Of a stretch of 64,000 nt of DNA, positions 34,907 through 46,878 are shown one piece after another. Location: positions 415,719 through 479,718 of the forward strand of contig JFHB01000005.1 of assembly GCA_000729835.1 (NCBI GenBank), given 5' to 3'. The notes beneath the pieces are model-generated. The model made no database searches. It saw nothing but the letters and a program-made list of their open reading frames with translations, and was not told the DNA's origin. The first letter of the stretch is position 1. Each line of letters begins with the position of its first letter. The position numbers and the translations under genes are program-made. The DNA comes from Atkinsonella hypoxylon (taxonomy: Eukaryota > Ascomycota > Sordariomycetes > Hypocreales > Clavicipitaceae).

Positions 34907-37900
34907 ATGCGGATAAAACCAGTCCGTCTTCTGTCGTCGTCAAGCGTCAATTCTGTCAAAAGCCAAAGTGCAGCTGCAATGCGTCCATCTAAAATGGACA
35001 ATACGGGGCATGCGGTCGAGGCGGGCAGCGGTTTGGCGCTCAAGGTGGTTGTCATGAAGGTGCGTCTGGTTCTTCGATGCTCTGACGTATCTATAAAAAA
35101 AACATCCTTGATGTGTATGAGCAGGAAAACAAAAAGATCGCAACAACAAGCTAACTCGCACTCATAGGGAAGAAATCTAGCTGCCAAAGATCGTTCAGGC
35201 ACATCGGATCCAGTAAGCTTCCTCCAACAAGTCGGCCGGTCCGCCGCCTAAGCAGTCACAAACAACTTGACCCAGACGCTCATCGCCTTGTCTTAGTACC
35301 TTGTCATTACCTGCGGAGACACTCGAATTGTAACCCATTCAGTTCCTAAAACTTTAAACCCAGAATGGAACGCCATCGAAGAAATTCCCGTCAACTCTGT
35401 CCACAATCTCCTTTTGGACGTTATATGCTGGGACAAAGATAGATTTGGAAAGGATTATATGGGCGAGTTTGAGCTCGCTCTAGAAGAGATTTTCCAAAAC
35501 GAACGAACCGAGGTGGAACCACGTTGGTTCCCGTTGAAGAGCAAGCGACCTGGAAAAAAGAACGGAGTCGTTTCCGGAGAGGTGCTCTTACAATTCACCC
35601 TCTTCGATCCCAACAACCTCGGGGCCTCATCTCGAGAGATATTGGACAAATTTGGGGCACTTATTGGCTCCATACCCGGCACTACCCCTTCGACAACCCC
35701 TCTCTTAAAGTCGTCTGCGAATCAAGGAGCATCGTCGGGCGCATCAGGCCATGATGAGCCTGGTTATGAAGACGACGATGATGAACTTACCGAGTTCGAT
35801 GATGAGGAAAGTGAGGATCCGTCGAAACCCGAAGCGGCTGAGAAACGACGAAGAAGATTGAGAATCAAGGGCCTTAAGAAACGGAAGCGAGACAACCCAT
35901 ATGCTTTCAATAATGGTTACACTGATGTTGTTGGCATTATCTTTCTGGAGATTGTTCGCATCACGGATCTGCCTCCAGAGTCAAATTTGACGAGAACAAG
36001 CTTTGATATGGATCCATTTGTTGTCGCCTCCTTGGGAAAGAAAACGTATCGCACTCGACGTGTCAGACATAATCTGAATCCTGTGTATCACGAAAAGATG
36101 ATCTTCCACGTGCAAGGACACGAACAACAGTATTCTTTTTCGTTCACAGTCATTGACCACGACAAGTACTCAGGAAACGACTTCATTGCCTCGTGCAATT
36201 TGCCAGTACAGGACTTGATCGAGAAGGCGCCACAGGCTGATCCGGAGACCGGCCTCTATGGCCTCAGGGAGCCTCCAGAGCACGCGCCATCAGCAGCACG
36301 ATCACGGTTCAAGAAACTAAGCATATCCCGATCCTCATCGACGCAAAGCTTGAGTAAGCTGATTCGCCCTCAAATCTCTAAGAACTCGTCTTACGCCAAT
36401 ACCACATCTCAAGCGACCGCCAGCATTGAGCCAAGCCAAGTGCCATCCGCAAACGCTCTCCTCACTCCTGCCGATGCCCAGGCTAATCCCGCTGTTGACG
36501 CGGTAGATGCCGTCGCCGAAGGAGACGATGCCGACTTCCATGAGTACGTTGTCCCTTTAAAGATGAAACACCTGGACAAGTGGGAAAGTAAACACAACCC
36601 CAAGATTTATCTCAGAGCCAAATACCTGCCGTACTCTGCTCTGCGGCAACAATTCTGGCGTGCTATGCTCCGTCAGTATGATACGGACGAGAGCGGTGAG
36701 ATCAGCCGGGTCGAACTCACGACGATGCTAGAAGCGCTTGGGTCCACCCTCAAGGAGTCTACCATTGACAGTTTCTTCCAACGATTCCCGCACAAAGCGG
36801 CTGACAACGAGGAGTCGTGGGAACTTACCATGGATGAAGCTGTTATTTGTCTGGAGGATCAGCTAGATGCCAAGAGCAAGCCAAAGCAAAGCGTTGCGGA
36901 CAAAGCCAAAGGCATCGTTTCCGACGTGAAGCATCTCGGTATTCACAATGAACCGGCCGCGAGCGGGGATGTCAGCTCGACCAACGCATCAGGCACCTCC
37001 ACGCCAGCCATTGTTGTTGAAGCCGAGACACCCATAGCCGCTACCGACTCCAAAGGTTCGGGCGAGGAGGAAAGCGATGAGAATGGAGACAAGGATGAGG
37101 AACATGTCGTCGAGATCCGCGAATGTCCTATTTGCCATCAACCGCGACTCAACAAGCGCAGCGACACGGACATCATCACCCACATCGCAACCTGTGCGAG
37201 CCAAGACTGGAGACAAGTCAACACCGTTATAATGGGAGGCTTTGTCACTGCCAGCCAAGCACAGCGGAAGTGGTACTCCAAAGTTATTACCAAGATCTCG
37301 TACGGAGGCTACAAGCTCGGTGCAAACTCGGCAAACATCCTTGTGCAAGATCGTTTGACAGGCCAGATCAATGAGGAGAAGATGAGCGTCTATGTGCGAT
37401 TGGGTATCCGGTTGCTTTACAAAGGTCTGAAGTCGCGCGATATGGAGAATAAGCGAAGTGAGTTGGCACAATTTCTCATCTTGCCTGCCCTGCCCTTCAT
37501 CGCCACTCACAAGGTTGTACTAACGGGTGAAATGTACCAGTCCGTAAGCTTCTGAAGAACCTGAGTATCAAGCAGGGCAAGAAATTCGACGACCCTGCCT
37601 CCAAGGATGAGATTGAGAAATTCATCGCGTTCCACGGGCTGGACATGTCGGAAGTGCTGTTGCCCATTGATCAGTTCAAGAACTTCAACGAGTTCTTCTA
37701 CCGAGCCCTCAAGCCTGGCGCCAGACCATGCTCTGCGCCAAACAACGCCAAAATTATTGTGTCGCCGGCCGATTGTCGCAGTGTCGTCTTCAACCACATG
37801 ACGCCGGCGAAGCAAATCTGGGTCAAGGGTAGAGAGTTTAACGTCAGGCGACTTTTGGGAGACGCATATCCTGACGACGCGGCTCGCTATGAAAGTGGCG

Positions 37901-38698
37901 CATTAGGGATATTCCGACTGGCGCCGCAGGACTATCACCGGTTTCACATCCCTGTTGATGGTGTTCTTGGCAAGCCAATTACCATTGCGGGCGAGTACTA
38001 CACGGTCAATCCTATGGCTATTCGCTCGGCCCTGGACGTTTATGGCGAGAATGTGCGTGTGGTTGTGCCCATTGACAGTGCCGCTCACGGCAGAGTCATG
38101 GTCATATGTGTTGGCGCCATGATGGTGGGCAGTACGGTCATTACGCGTCAGCCTGGCGACAATGTTAAGAGAGCAGAGGAGCTGGGCTACTTCAAATTCG
38201 GTGGCAGCACTGTGCTTTTACTGTTTGAGCCTGGCAAGATGCTTTTTGACGACGACTTGGTTGACAATTCCAACGGTGCCCTTGAGACATTGGTGAGTTG
38301 ACAAATGACGTGTTTCTATCTTCATTTTTTTTAACTTTCATTTTTTTTGGGGGGGTTGTCATCTCTCATCACTCGTTTCTGCCTCCCAACGCATCCTGCG
38401 TTTTGGACCCTTGCCTCATATTGTAAGAAGAATGCAAGCCACTAATTCTTTCCCCGGGTTACAGATTCGAGTCGGCATGTCAATTGGACATTCTCCTGAT
38501 GTTGGCCAGTGGACGCCCGACATGCGTAAGAGCGAGGGCGAAATCACGGAGGCGGAGAAAAAGGAGGCCAAGCGCCGCATTCAAGGCAATGTGGCCATGG
38601 AGCAATCACCCAGCGATAGCGGCGAGGATGACAGAGCTCCCAAGCGGAGGCTATCTATGGCGCCGACCATGAACACGTTTGCTGCGTCTGCCATGTGA
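34907..38698 (+). CDS. psd2: Phosphatidylserine decarboxylase 2 (C2-EF-hand-PSD)
   Basis: Five exons: 34907-35059, 35168-35212, 35297-37457, 37541-38292 and 38465-38698; 1114 aa. It decarboxylates phosphatidylserine to phosphatidylethanolamine in Golgi/endosomal membranes. Order of domains: C2 domain 1 (about 43-165; GRNLAAKDRSGTSDPYLVIT, WDKDRFGKDYMGE), an acidic linker with KRRRRLRIKGLKKRKR, C2 domain 2 (about 278-385; FDMDPFVVASLGKKTYRTR, DHDKYSGNDF), an EF-hand-like loop (about 527, DTDESGEISRVEL) and the PSD core. The autocatalytic site is FGGST, with the pyruvoyl-forming serine at S1009; DYHRFHIPVDG carries the conserved histidine. The zinc-ribbon-like CPICHQPRL lies between. The C-terminal tail is charged and disordered. 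The first in-frame ATG after a stop was taken as the start; the exact N-terminus before the C2 domain is less certain than the rest. Confidence 0.92.
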
Positions 38699-39152
38699 AG
38701 CGGGGGAAGCCGGCAAGGTCGTGGTGCAAGCTGTCCGTCTGTTTCGCAAGCAGCGCATCCATCTAAGCGGATGGACATGAGACCGATGTGACATGGAGCG
38801 ATGACAACCTTGGAGATTAATTTTGCTACATAGTGATATACGGTAGTCAGGCAGGGACCCGGGGGGGGGGGGGGGGGGTTGTTGGGTTCCAAGTAAAAGC
38901 GATGCAACGAGGACAAAATGGGAGCCAATGAATAAAACCCCATGATCGAAGCGTCGCGGTGGCTCAGCGACTGTTTATTGTTTTCGATAATCTCGTTTCG
39001 TGTATGAAGTACAAAAATCCATGTAGTGAAGTAAGGGGAGAGGGTAGTTAAGAAATGGCAAGTCTGCCCTGCCCGTAAAAACGTGAGTGCTGCTCGAGCC
39101 AAATCGCGCACAGGTTCCCCAGACCAAAGCAGGAAACAGGCACCCCAAAATC
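38699..39152. other. Intergenic, 3' side of psd2
   Basis: Contains an 18-base G run at 38861-38878. Minus-strand frames here overlap psd2 antisense or the next small frame and are not supported. Confidence 0.6.
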
Positions 39153-39220
39153 TCACGCGTCTCTCCGTCCTTCCGACCGGTCGCTATCGATAGATCCCTT
39201 CGGGGACCTCGACCTCGACC

Positions 39221-39268
<48 letters not shown>

Positions 39269-39404
39269 GGTCCTGCGGGTCCTGCGGGTCCTGCGGCTCG
39301 GCGCCCAGTCGGGCCTGGCGCTGTCGGGTGTCATGGCGGGCCTGTCGCCACGAGGTGTAGAACTGCTTGCATAGGTGTGCGGACATGGTGTAGGTAGGCG
39401 ACAT
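39153..39404 (-). CDS. Possible small protein, 83 aa, built around simple repeats
   Basis: Starts at an ATG in a good context (CAACCATGTC) and reads MSPTYTMSAHLCKQFYTSW, then a Gln/Arg-rich helix-like segment, three PQD repeats, a run of Gln-Thr dipeptides and an RSRSRSPKG tail. The middle is encoded by a TCTGCG hexanucleotide repeat (39221-39268) and a 9-bp GGGTCCTGC repeat (39268-39295). The first 35 residues are not low-complexity and look like real coding sequence, but I recognise no family, and a longer spliced gene cannot be excluded. It may equally be a chance frame over a microsatellite. Confidence 0.35.
39221..39295. repeat. Hexanucleotide (TCTGCG)n and 9-bp (GGGTCCTGC)n microsatellites
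   Basis: Eight hexamer units followed by three 9-mer units. Both periods are multiples of three and keep the minus-strand frame of the small ORF open. Confidence 0.95.
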
Positions 39405-39815
39405 GGTTGCTGGCTAGAATGCTGACGACAAGAAACGGCAGGTCCGCTGGTCTTTGAACCATCTTTTATAAGTTCTGATGCTGTGGTCACATGTTCTCAG
39501 GTGGTCTGAGGATGGGGCCACTGGCGCTTTCGATCGGCCGATTGTGGAGTCTGCGGTGCGGTGCAATGAAAAGGACGAGCGAGGTAACTAACTAGTCAGT
39601 TCATTCGGCATGTTCTGTTGATTGCAGCGAGGTGCCAAGACATGGCACCAATGGCCCGAGTCCTCCTTCTGCTTATGCGGTCCATGGCATGAGGGCTAGG
39701 GGTGTCGTGACGCAGGGACCTGTTGCATCTTGTTGGGGATGCCCTTGAAACACGACGACTTCACATGCATCACCGGTGCGTCGTCGTATGAACGATCGTC
39801 ATTGAAGGACCTACA

Positions 39816-39868
39816 TAGGTAGGTAGGTAGGTAGGTAGGTAGGTAGGTAGGTAGGTAGGTAGGTAGGT
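39816..39868. repeat. (TAGG)n tetranucleotide microsatellite, about 13 units
   Basis: Pure GTAG/TAGG array in the spacer between psd2 and the LRR gene. Confidence 0.95.
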
Positions 39869-40111
39869 TGCCAGTATTGGTAGGTATCTCTACTGCGTTC
39901 AAACGTCATTCCTTTGTCCTTGTAACTCGTACAGCGTGAAAGGATGAAAAGAAGACCGAAGGGGAAAAGAAAAAGGGAAAGAAAAGGAAAAAAGGAAAAA
40001 CTTGCACGACCGCCCCCAAAATAAATTTTCAATCGCCTTCGCGCCAACGCTTGCTCAAGTAAAACGATACGACAAAGGAGCCAAATCCCCATCACAACCA
40101 CAGCCGCAACC

Positions 40112-40195
40112 ACAACAACAACAACAACAACAACCACAACATCATCATCATCATCATCATCATCAATACAATGCTATGCTATGCTATGCTATGCT
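40112..40195. repeat. Compound microsatellite: CAA, ATC, ATGCT
   Basis: Three adjacent simple repeats: CAA (40112-40134), ATC (40141-40165) and ATGCT (40171-40195). Confidence 0.95.
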
Positions 40196-40465
40196 TTACC
40201 TCATAGCCAAAAAAAAAAGAAAACAGCTGGATGATAAGAAATAGTGTTACTGCTGATACGCTCGAGCGATGCATTCGTCTGAGCACAATCATGCCCTCTG
40301 TTGTCTGGTGAGCGCCACCACTTCCAGACAGAAACCAACTATGCTGGCCCATCCCAATGAATATGCTTGGTTGCTATCATGCAAGGCATGAACATGGACA
40401 TATGTATACAAAGCAGACGCCCATCCAAACAATTCGCATCAGACTCTAGCCGCCGACATCGCCAT

Positions 40466-43400
40466 CTAGTCCACAATGGCGCTCTCGTCACCTGGTTGTG
40501 ACACGATCTTGTCCGAGGCTGCTGCAGTAATATTATCGCGTGCTTTTTGCTGCGCCTCCAGAAAGCGATTCCAATGATCTGTGTCGCTCTCTCTCAAGCT
40601 GCGACACAGCATGTCCTTGTGTTCTTTGAAAGCACGCACTACTCCCTTATCCTTAACCTTTTCAAGGAGCTCACCACCTATATCCTCCGCAAGGTCCATC
40701 AGCATTTGAGCGTGTTTATCATCTGCCCCCATCTTGTCAATCGTGCTGACAAGGTCGAACTGCTCCTTATTACGGACGAACCCGGACCGAAATTGATGAC
40801 CCGCACGCAAGACTCGACCTTCTTCCTCGGCCAGCTCCCGGGACAGCATCGAGTTGGTTCGTAAAAGTGGTTTTTGCCCGTGCATCTCCGCATCGTCTTC
40901 CCCGTCTGATGTGACAACCGCCGAGTCCTCGCCTGGGGTCATGGTATGAAGGCGCTCCTCACTGCTCGATGTAGATTGAACCTTGGCCAGCCTGTTGTCG
41001 TGGACGTCATTGGTCCTTGAGCTGTCCGAGCCTGATTCTCGTGCATCTGGGAACTCGTCCTCGAATCGCTTGATAATGCCCTGCAAGGTCTCGTCCAAGA
41101 ACATTAATTTGCGCAGATTCATCTCGTCACCGTCCTCCGACCGAGCTTTGTTCAATGCTGGTTGCAGTCGGTGGCGAATCTTTCGAGCTCCAGCCAACAA
41201 ATGTTTCGACATGTCCTTGGCCTTGCCTGTCGAGTGTAAGCTGGGCCCGCTCGTCTCTCCATCGATGGTTTCCGCATCCTTGGTGACATCCCCATATTGC
41301 CGTATTGATTCGTCACTTCTATTCTTAAGGCAGCATGTCAAGGCTTTCACCACGCCAGTGCCTCCAATGACGTAGTCCTCGTCTGGTGCATCGTCGTTTT
41401 CGTCCCCCGGTCCATCCTGTTCCAGAACATCATGTCCCACAAGATGAGCAACCACATCAGGGTATGCAGGCGACTTGATGTTCGGTACTCTGGCTTGCGT
41501 CTCAGACGTGGCATGGGTTGACGAAGGACCAACGGCCGCATCAGGAATACGTTCCATATTGCAGAGGCAGTAAGCAACTACTTGCTTCGCCATCGCCTTG
41601 ACGATTTCCCCGGTATCGTCCCGCGGGACCTCAATATCCACACAAATCAGGCTGCTCGATGTCCTTACAGCAGCCATGAGGGAGGCATAGAGCGCGCATG
41701 CTTCTTCCTGTGCCTCCTCAGTCTTGGCATTTGCAAGCTGCACGAGCTCGCCATTTGCCAGCAGATTAATATGCGCCAGATTGCGCACTTCTGGAAGAAT
41801 CTCGACGAGTGCTATAGCCTGTTCGGCGCTCATGTTTACGTCCTGTAAATGAATTCGCTTCAGGTGATCCATCTTGGGCAGATATCTGGTCAAAAGGAGT
41901 TGCAGCGTCAGTAAAAGAACCGAATTCATTCAATCACGCCCAAGGGTAGTAGCTCACCTTCTTAACAGACCAAGAGCACTGGGTCTGGACTGAAAGAGAT
42001 CCTTGTTGTGGGACAAATCAATGAACCGGAGGTTATTCAGCTTGGCAAGTACCGGTAGCATCTTGCCCAGATCCGATGGCGTGAGACCGCAACTGGCCAG
42101 GCTCAATGCCCATACTGAATGATTTTCGACCAAGGAGGCTGCTAGTGTTTCCATGTGGTTGCTGAGATCATTTCCGCCGAGGTCGAGCCCCTCACACACT
42201 CCTGCTGCTAAATACCTGATGACGTGCTTAATACCCTCCGCATCAAGGGAGTTGTGCGCAAGACCCAGTCTTCGGACACCGCATTTGATCATGCCGTCAA
42301 TAATAAGGCCTAGTTGCTCCATGCTGGGCTCCGTCTCTCCCATATTGACCATCTCCAGCGTCGAACCACCCAGGCGCTCTGCAACAGCTTTCGAGAATAC
42401 GTCAGATATTGCTCGAGGTATCTGCACGCCGATGGGCAAAATTCCACTCTTCGCAGCTGGCGCTTGTCGAGGAAAGGGAATCTGAGATATGTCCAAGCTC
42501 TTCAGTGATCGACACTTGTACAAGAATAGAGAAATATGTTTCCAGCCATCGGGTCCCAGCTTGTTGTTCTTGATGACCAACCGTTCAACTACTCCACCTT
42601 GAGGCTGAACCTCGTGTTTGCTCCTCTTGCGCCTCCATGTCAACGGTAACTTGACAGCCAGCAATCCTGCAAGAATAACTCGCAATCCTTCGTCACTTAG
42701 TCCGCTATTTTCCAGCATAATCTCCTTGACTGGCACTACGGCGAGATAATCGCCGAGGGTGATAAGATCTGAGAGTTGCAGAAAGTAGTCGGTCAAGTCT
42801 AGTTTGGCCACAATACCCGTCTTGAAGTTGGCGTTGGCAGTATCTGTCAGCTGCTCCGTGATTCTCTTAAGAATAGGGCTTTCGCGAAGCTGACAACACC
42901 GACGATATATTCTTGCAGGATTGGTGGTAGGATGAGAAGACGATCTTGGTGTCGCGGTCCCGCTGCGAGCTTCTGTTGACGAGTCGCTGCTGTTGTCATA
43001 ATGGATTTCTATGGGAACGGATCCATTGTCCTCAGCAAGTCTTCGGCGCTTTTCTTTCCTAGCCTTGCGCTCCTCCTCGTTTCTCTTTTTCTTCTCCTTC
43101 TTCTTGGACGTCTCCTTTTCTGCCGTAGCAGCAGTTACGGACGCGTCTGCAGCACCATCGTTCGTCTTATTGACTTTTTCGAACCCGTCAGTAGTGACGT
43201 CCGCGACAGTGGTCTCTCCATTGGATCTGCTGGCAGATTCCTCCGCAACCTTCTTAGCCTCAGATGCTCGGGGATTTTTCAATGCATTACCCTCTCCCTT
43301 TTCGGTGAGTTTTTGCTTTAGTACCTTATCGGTCGTTTTCGGTTGTGAAGCTTCTCCGTTGGCATATTTGGGCATTGGAGCGATCTCAACGTCTACACAG

Positions 43401-44336
43401 AACGACACCCGCCTCAAACGAGCTTCTTTAAGCTCCTTAATTTTACATCTCTCCCGATTTTGGTCTACGTTGAGAATTCTGCGCTCTACCAAACCGTTGC
43501 CGAGTTTTGCATTTGCCATGGTGCTGCCTCCGGATGAAGAAAGACGTCGGAAAACGCCTAAAAATCCTGCCTGGCCCGTTTTGGGAGGAGCCGGTGTGTA
43601 AGGACCATTGCCCTCAGGCGTCGTTGCTGCATGCGGCAAAACGGCATTTCTCGTAGGATTTAGCTTCGGTGGTATCGGCTCAACAGTATCCGCGGTGACC
43701 GGTGACCCTAATAGATATGGCTGTGATGGTGATTGCGGCGTTTGCTCATCTGCGTGCTGCTGCTGCGACTCTTTATTGTGAGCAAGCTGTGAGTGGTGAT
43801 GACCGGAAGCAGCGGCAGGAGGTGAATTGGCGGCGCTGGAAAATTTGGCCGAAATATTGGAAAACCAAGTGTTCCGGCGCTGTTGCGGAGGCGTACCATT
43901 TGGTCCGGGCTTGTTCTCTATTGAGCCTATTCGCGACAGTCGCTTTGGGTTGCCGAAGCCATTGATGGGACTTTGGGAAGCCTGTTCATTCTGGGAGGGC
44001 AGACAACTCTTATTGTCAGGAGTCCCTTGGGGACTACGAGGATCTTGCGATGGCTGTGGTATGTTCTGCGGTTGCGAGGGAGCTGGAATCGGCTTGGGAG
44101 GCGATGGGAAGGGTTTACTTGCTTTGTCTGTAGTTGAAGACTTGCGCGTCAGCCTGCGATCCGCTAGTACGAGACCCTAAGTAAAATGACAACACTGTGA
44201 CACCGCAGAGGACTATGGGCCTATGTTATGCAAAACACGGGCCATGGATTGTTTCAGGTCGATAGCTTAGGCAGAACTTACCTTTTGGCGACGCTTTGGT
44301 CATCCAACTGACATCGACGCCGTGGACTTGCTCCAT
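40466..44336 (-). CDS. Large leucine-rich-repeat protein, possibly of the fungal Mhp1-annotated family
   Basis: Three exons on the minus strand: 44336-44282, 44163-41958 and 41885-40466; 1226 aa. The start MEQVHGVDVSWMTKASPK is followed by a disordered Ser/Pro/Gln-rich region, WFSNISAKFSS (about 107) and GFLGVFRRLSS (about 210), short basic-hydrophobic motifs that recur in this family. A Lys/Glu-rich coiled segment (KKKEKKKRNEEERKARKEK) precedes ribonuclease-inhibitor-like leucine-rich repeats in the middle (DLTDYFLQLSDLITLGDYLA through LRFIDLSHNKDLF and LKRIHLQDVNMSAEQAIALV). The last 400 residues are acidic and disordered. Similar fungal proteins are often annotated as cell-wall biogenesis or microtubule-associated Mhp1 proteins, but that name rests on weak similarity and I treat the function as unknown. 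The exon 1-2 junction needs acceptor CTAG before CGGATCGC, because the nearer TTAG gives a stop. Confidence 0.85.
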
Positions 44337-44824
44337 GACGCTGGGGGAGGCTCGCTGGTGTCGCTGAGCTAAGCTGCGACAGACACATATGTGGCACGAT
44401 GAGCAGGGTGACCGCGGCGGCGCTTGGGTGGAAGAAGCCAATTATTTGCCGGGAAGAAAAAGGAGAAGCGAAGTTGATAGCGCCCCCCCCCGGTTTGCGG
44501 CGTATTATGAAGAATAAATTGTCTCGTTGGATTGGGGGGGACAATGAGGACCGCGAACACTGTGACAGCAACAATAGCAGGTGGGTGATGATGATCCAGG
44601 ATAATCAAGGATAAATCAAGGGTAGGTGAGGGTTCGTCAAGTCAAGTTTTAACATGGCCGATGCTCGTGCCCTTTTAGAGATGATGGACGCCGTTGTCTC
44701 AGCTGATGGCAACCGGGGCCTAGACGGATGCTGGGTTGACAGATCCTGGCTGAGCGCTGCGTGGCCGTCTCCGGAAGTCGAGGTACGTGCGCGGTACGGA
44801 GCACAGTACGGACTGGGCACCTTA

Positions 44825-44862
44825 GGTGGGTACCTAGGTAGGTACCTAGGTAGGTACTTACT
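44825..44862. repeat. Tandem GGTACCTAGGTA motif cluster
   Basis: About three 12-bp units containing the palindrome GGTACC and CCTAGG. The same motif recurs singly elsewhere in intergenic DNA of the window. Confidence 0.85.
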
Positions 44863-45818
44863 GATGATGATCTGAAGTCTACAGACACCACCGGGTGCCC
44901 CTTTTAACTTGGATTGCGATATTGCTACTTTTCCCTCCTTTAAATCCTCAATCGTATAAAAATCTAATTCGTAGCTTTCTAGTAAAACTCGGAAAGGTGA
45001 AGCGTCGAGAGACAAGCTACTACCTGTATCTTAGCCACAAACAGTTCAATGATACTCAGGAAGGGCCCAGACGCCTGGTAATAACCTTGCAGAAGAATCA
45101 TCAATAGTAGTAAAGACTGGTAAGGGCCACACGGGAGTCGGTAAATGAGGGCCTGGGCGTGTTGTGGATCTTGGTGGCGTAAATATTCTCTTCCAATTGG
45201 CTTACTACACCTTGACCTACTAGGATTCGCCATCGCTTAGCGTGCACATAGACAAAGTAACTGGTGTCTTTAGTTCAAGAATGTGAAATAATTTGTAGAA
45301 GAGGATAAATTAGGAGCGAGGATGAAGAAGATTGTAATTCATTTCTATACGTTTTATGTGTAGAATATTCAGGTACTATGCTATGCTTTGCTACATTCGT
45401 ACTAGGAACATATCAAGAAAAGAAAAAAAAAAAATCGGCTCAAAGAGTACATGTACCCACAGCACCTGAGGTTTGGCCGGCCAGGCCGCGCCCACATTCC
45501 TATACCCGTACGGACTAGGGGAAGCAAGCAAGCAAGCAATCCATGTCATTAACACGCGCCAAGAGCAACCCAGCCTTTGAAACTCCACAGTGGTCCTTTG
45601 CGGAGCGCCCATCACCTGTCCCTGAATGCATCTAGAACTACAGGAACAAGGAACAGGGCAAAATCGACGCTTCTCACGATCGCCAAAACTGTGGCAGAAG
45701 TGGACACTGTAATGTAGCGTAGAGGGACTTGGTGTAGATACTTTTATAAATTGGCCAGACTGTACTGTTTTAGGATCCCCCTGTCAGATGATATTTGCTT
45801 GGTTGGAATCCCCCTGTA

Positions 45819-45854
45819 CAGCAGACAGCAGACAGCAGACAGCAGACAGCAGAC
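45819..45854. repeat. 7-bp tandem repeat (CAGACAG type), five units
   Basis: Pure array in intergenic DNA. Confidence 0.9.
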
Positions 45855-46878
45855 TTGTAAAACCATTCAGGGTCTGGATTGCATGGGATAGTACGGACAG
45901 GCACGACGTCATTCCAACATAGGCCTGGTCCTGTCTGTCAATCAAATTCATCCCTTAGAGCCGATAAGGCTCCGACCCCAGTATCTTTGCTCGTTGAGAA
46001 ACTGCGAGACGTGATGTACCTCTTTGTAACTAGGACATTTGCGCGTCAGTTGAAGTACCTCTCAGCCCCGCGAGTCCCCCAGACGTCCCGAAGCTTCCGC
46101 CCAGCCAGCCCTACGTTGGTACCCATCCTGTATTCCGTACTTGCTTCACCTTTGGAACCGGTGCCAAACCTTATTATTTCCTATTAACTAACCACCTGTC
46201 GAAGCCCGCCATCGCGCATCTACCAGCATCGTTGCGTTGCAGCCTTACGACATCTGCAACTGAACATCATCCTGGCTATCGCTAGCATAGCCGCAGGCAC
46301 GAGTAGGGACGCAGATTCCAGAGCATCATGACCATTTCTAGACGTCGGCTTAGCAGAGAAAATGGCACATGGCGGCATGATGACTTCCTTTTGCCGTCAA
46401 CGCAGAACTCTGTCGGCTTCGGGCTTCTAAATTTTCTCTAAGAGCCTTTGTAGATGGGCATACATAGTGAAAGTCAAAATTAATAATTCCTAGAAATGAA
46501 GTTTGCTCAGATTCCAAGCCCAGAAACAAGAAATAAAAGGAGGATGAAACCCCCTGTTCAGATGGAATGATCCGCGACGATCCTCCCGAGTCCCCAAATC
46601 TCACCAAATCTGCAATCCGTACTCTTTATGCCGCGCGTTATCTTGTTTGATGCCGCAGCCGCATTTCCCTCCCAAGCGGCCTGCATAATCACCGGAAGGT
46701 GCCCGATGGTCCCGTCCCCGCGGGCGAGATTTCTTTGCTACACTCGGCAGATGGCATGTATTGCGTGAGGTTCATGGTGAGGTTGGGGATGCTACCCTGG
46801 ACCAAGCTCCTCGATGCGACGGATCGAACAGTGTCTGTGATTGTTTTATGTCTTGGACGTCCTGATTTTATAAGACAG

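Larger units (their letters stand above)
39405..40465. other. Microsatellite-rich intergenic region
   Basis: Holds (TAGG)n at 39816-39868, (CAA)n at 40112-40134, (ATC)n at 40141-40165 and ATGCT pentamers at 40171-40195. Frames here consist of the repeats. No supported gene. Confidence 0.7.
44337..46878. other. Intergenic region with repeats
   Basis: Upstream side of the LRR gene. Contains an AGGTACCTAGGT cluster (44825-44862) and a CAGACAG tandem repeat (45819-45854). Small minus-strand frames at 44605-45233 have some protein-like stretches (SIIELFVAKIQ, TIEDLKEGKVAISQSKL) in A/T-rich DNA but no clear start or known domain, so they are not called. The remainder shows no coding signal. Confidence 0.5.

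Noticed and set aside
38581..39490. Minus-strand frames of 191 and 171 codons
   Set aside because: One overlaps psd2 antisense, the other is poly-Arg from the TCTGCG microsatellite; only the 83-codon frame in the region has a plausible start and N-terminus.
44605..45233. Two minus-strand frames with protein-like stretches
   Set aside because: One has no ATG, the region is A/T-rich, and neither resembles a known family; could be a decayed gene but evidence is too thin.
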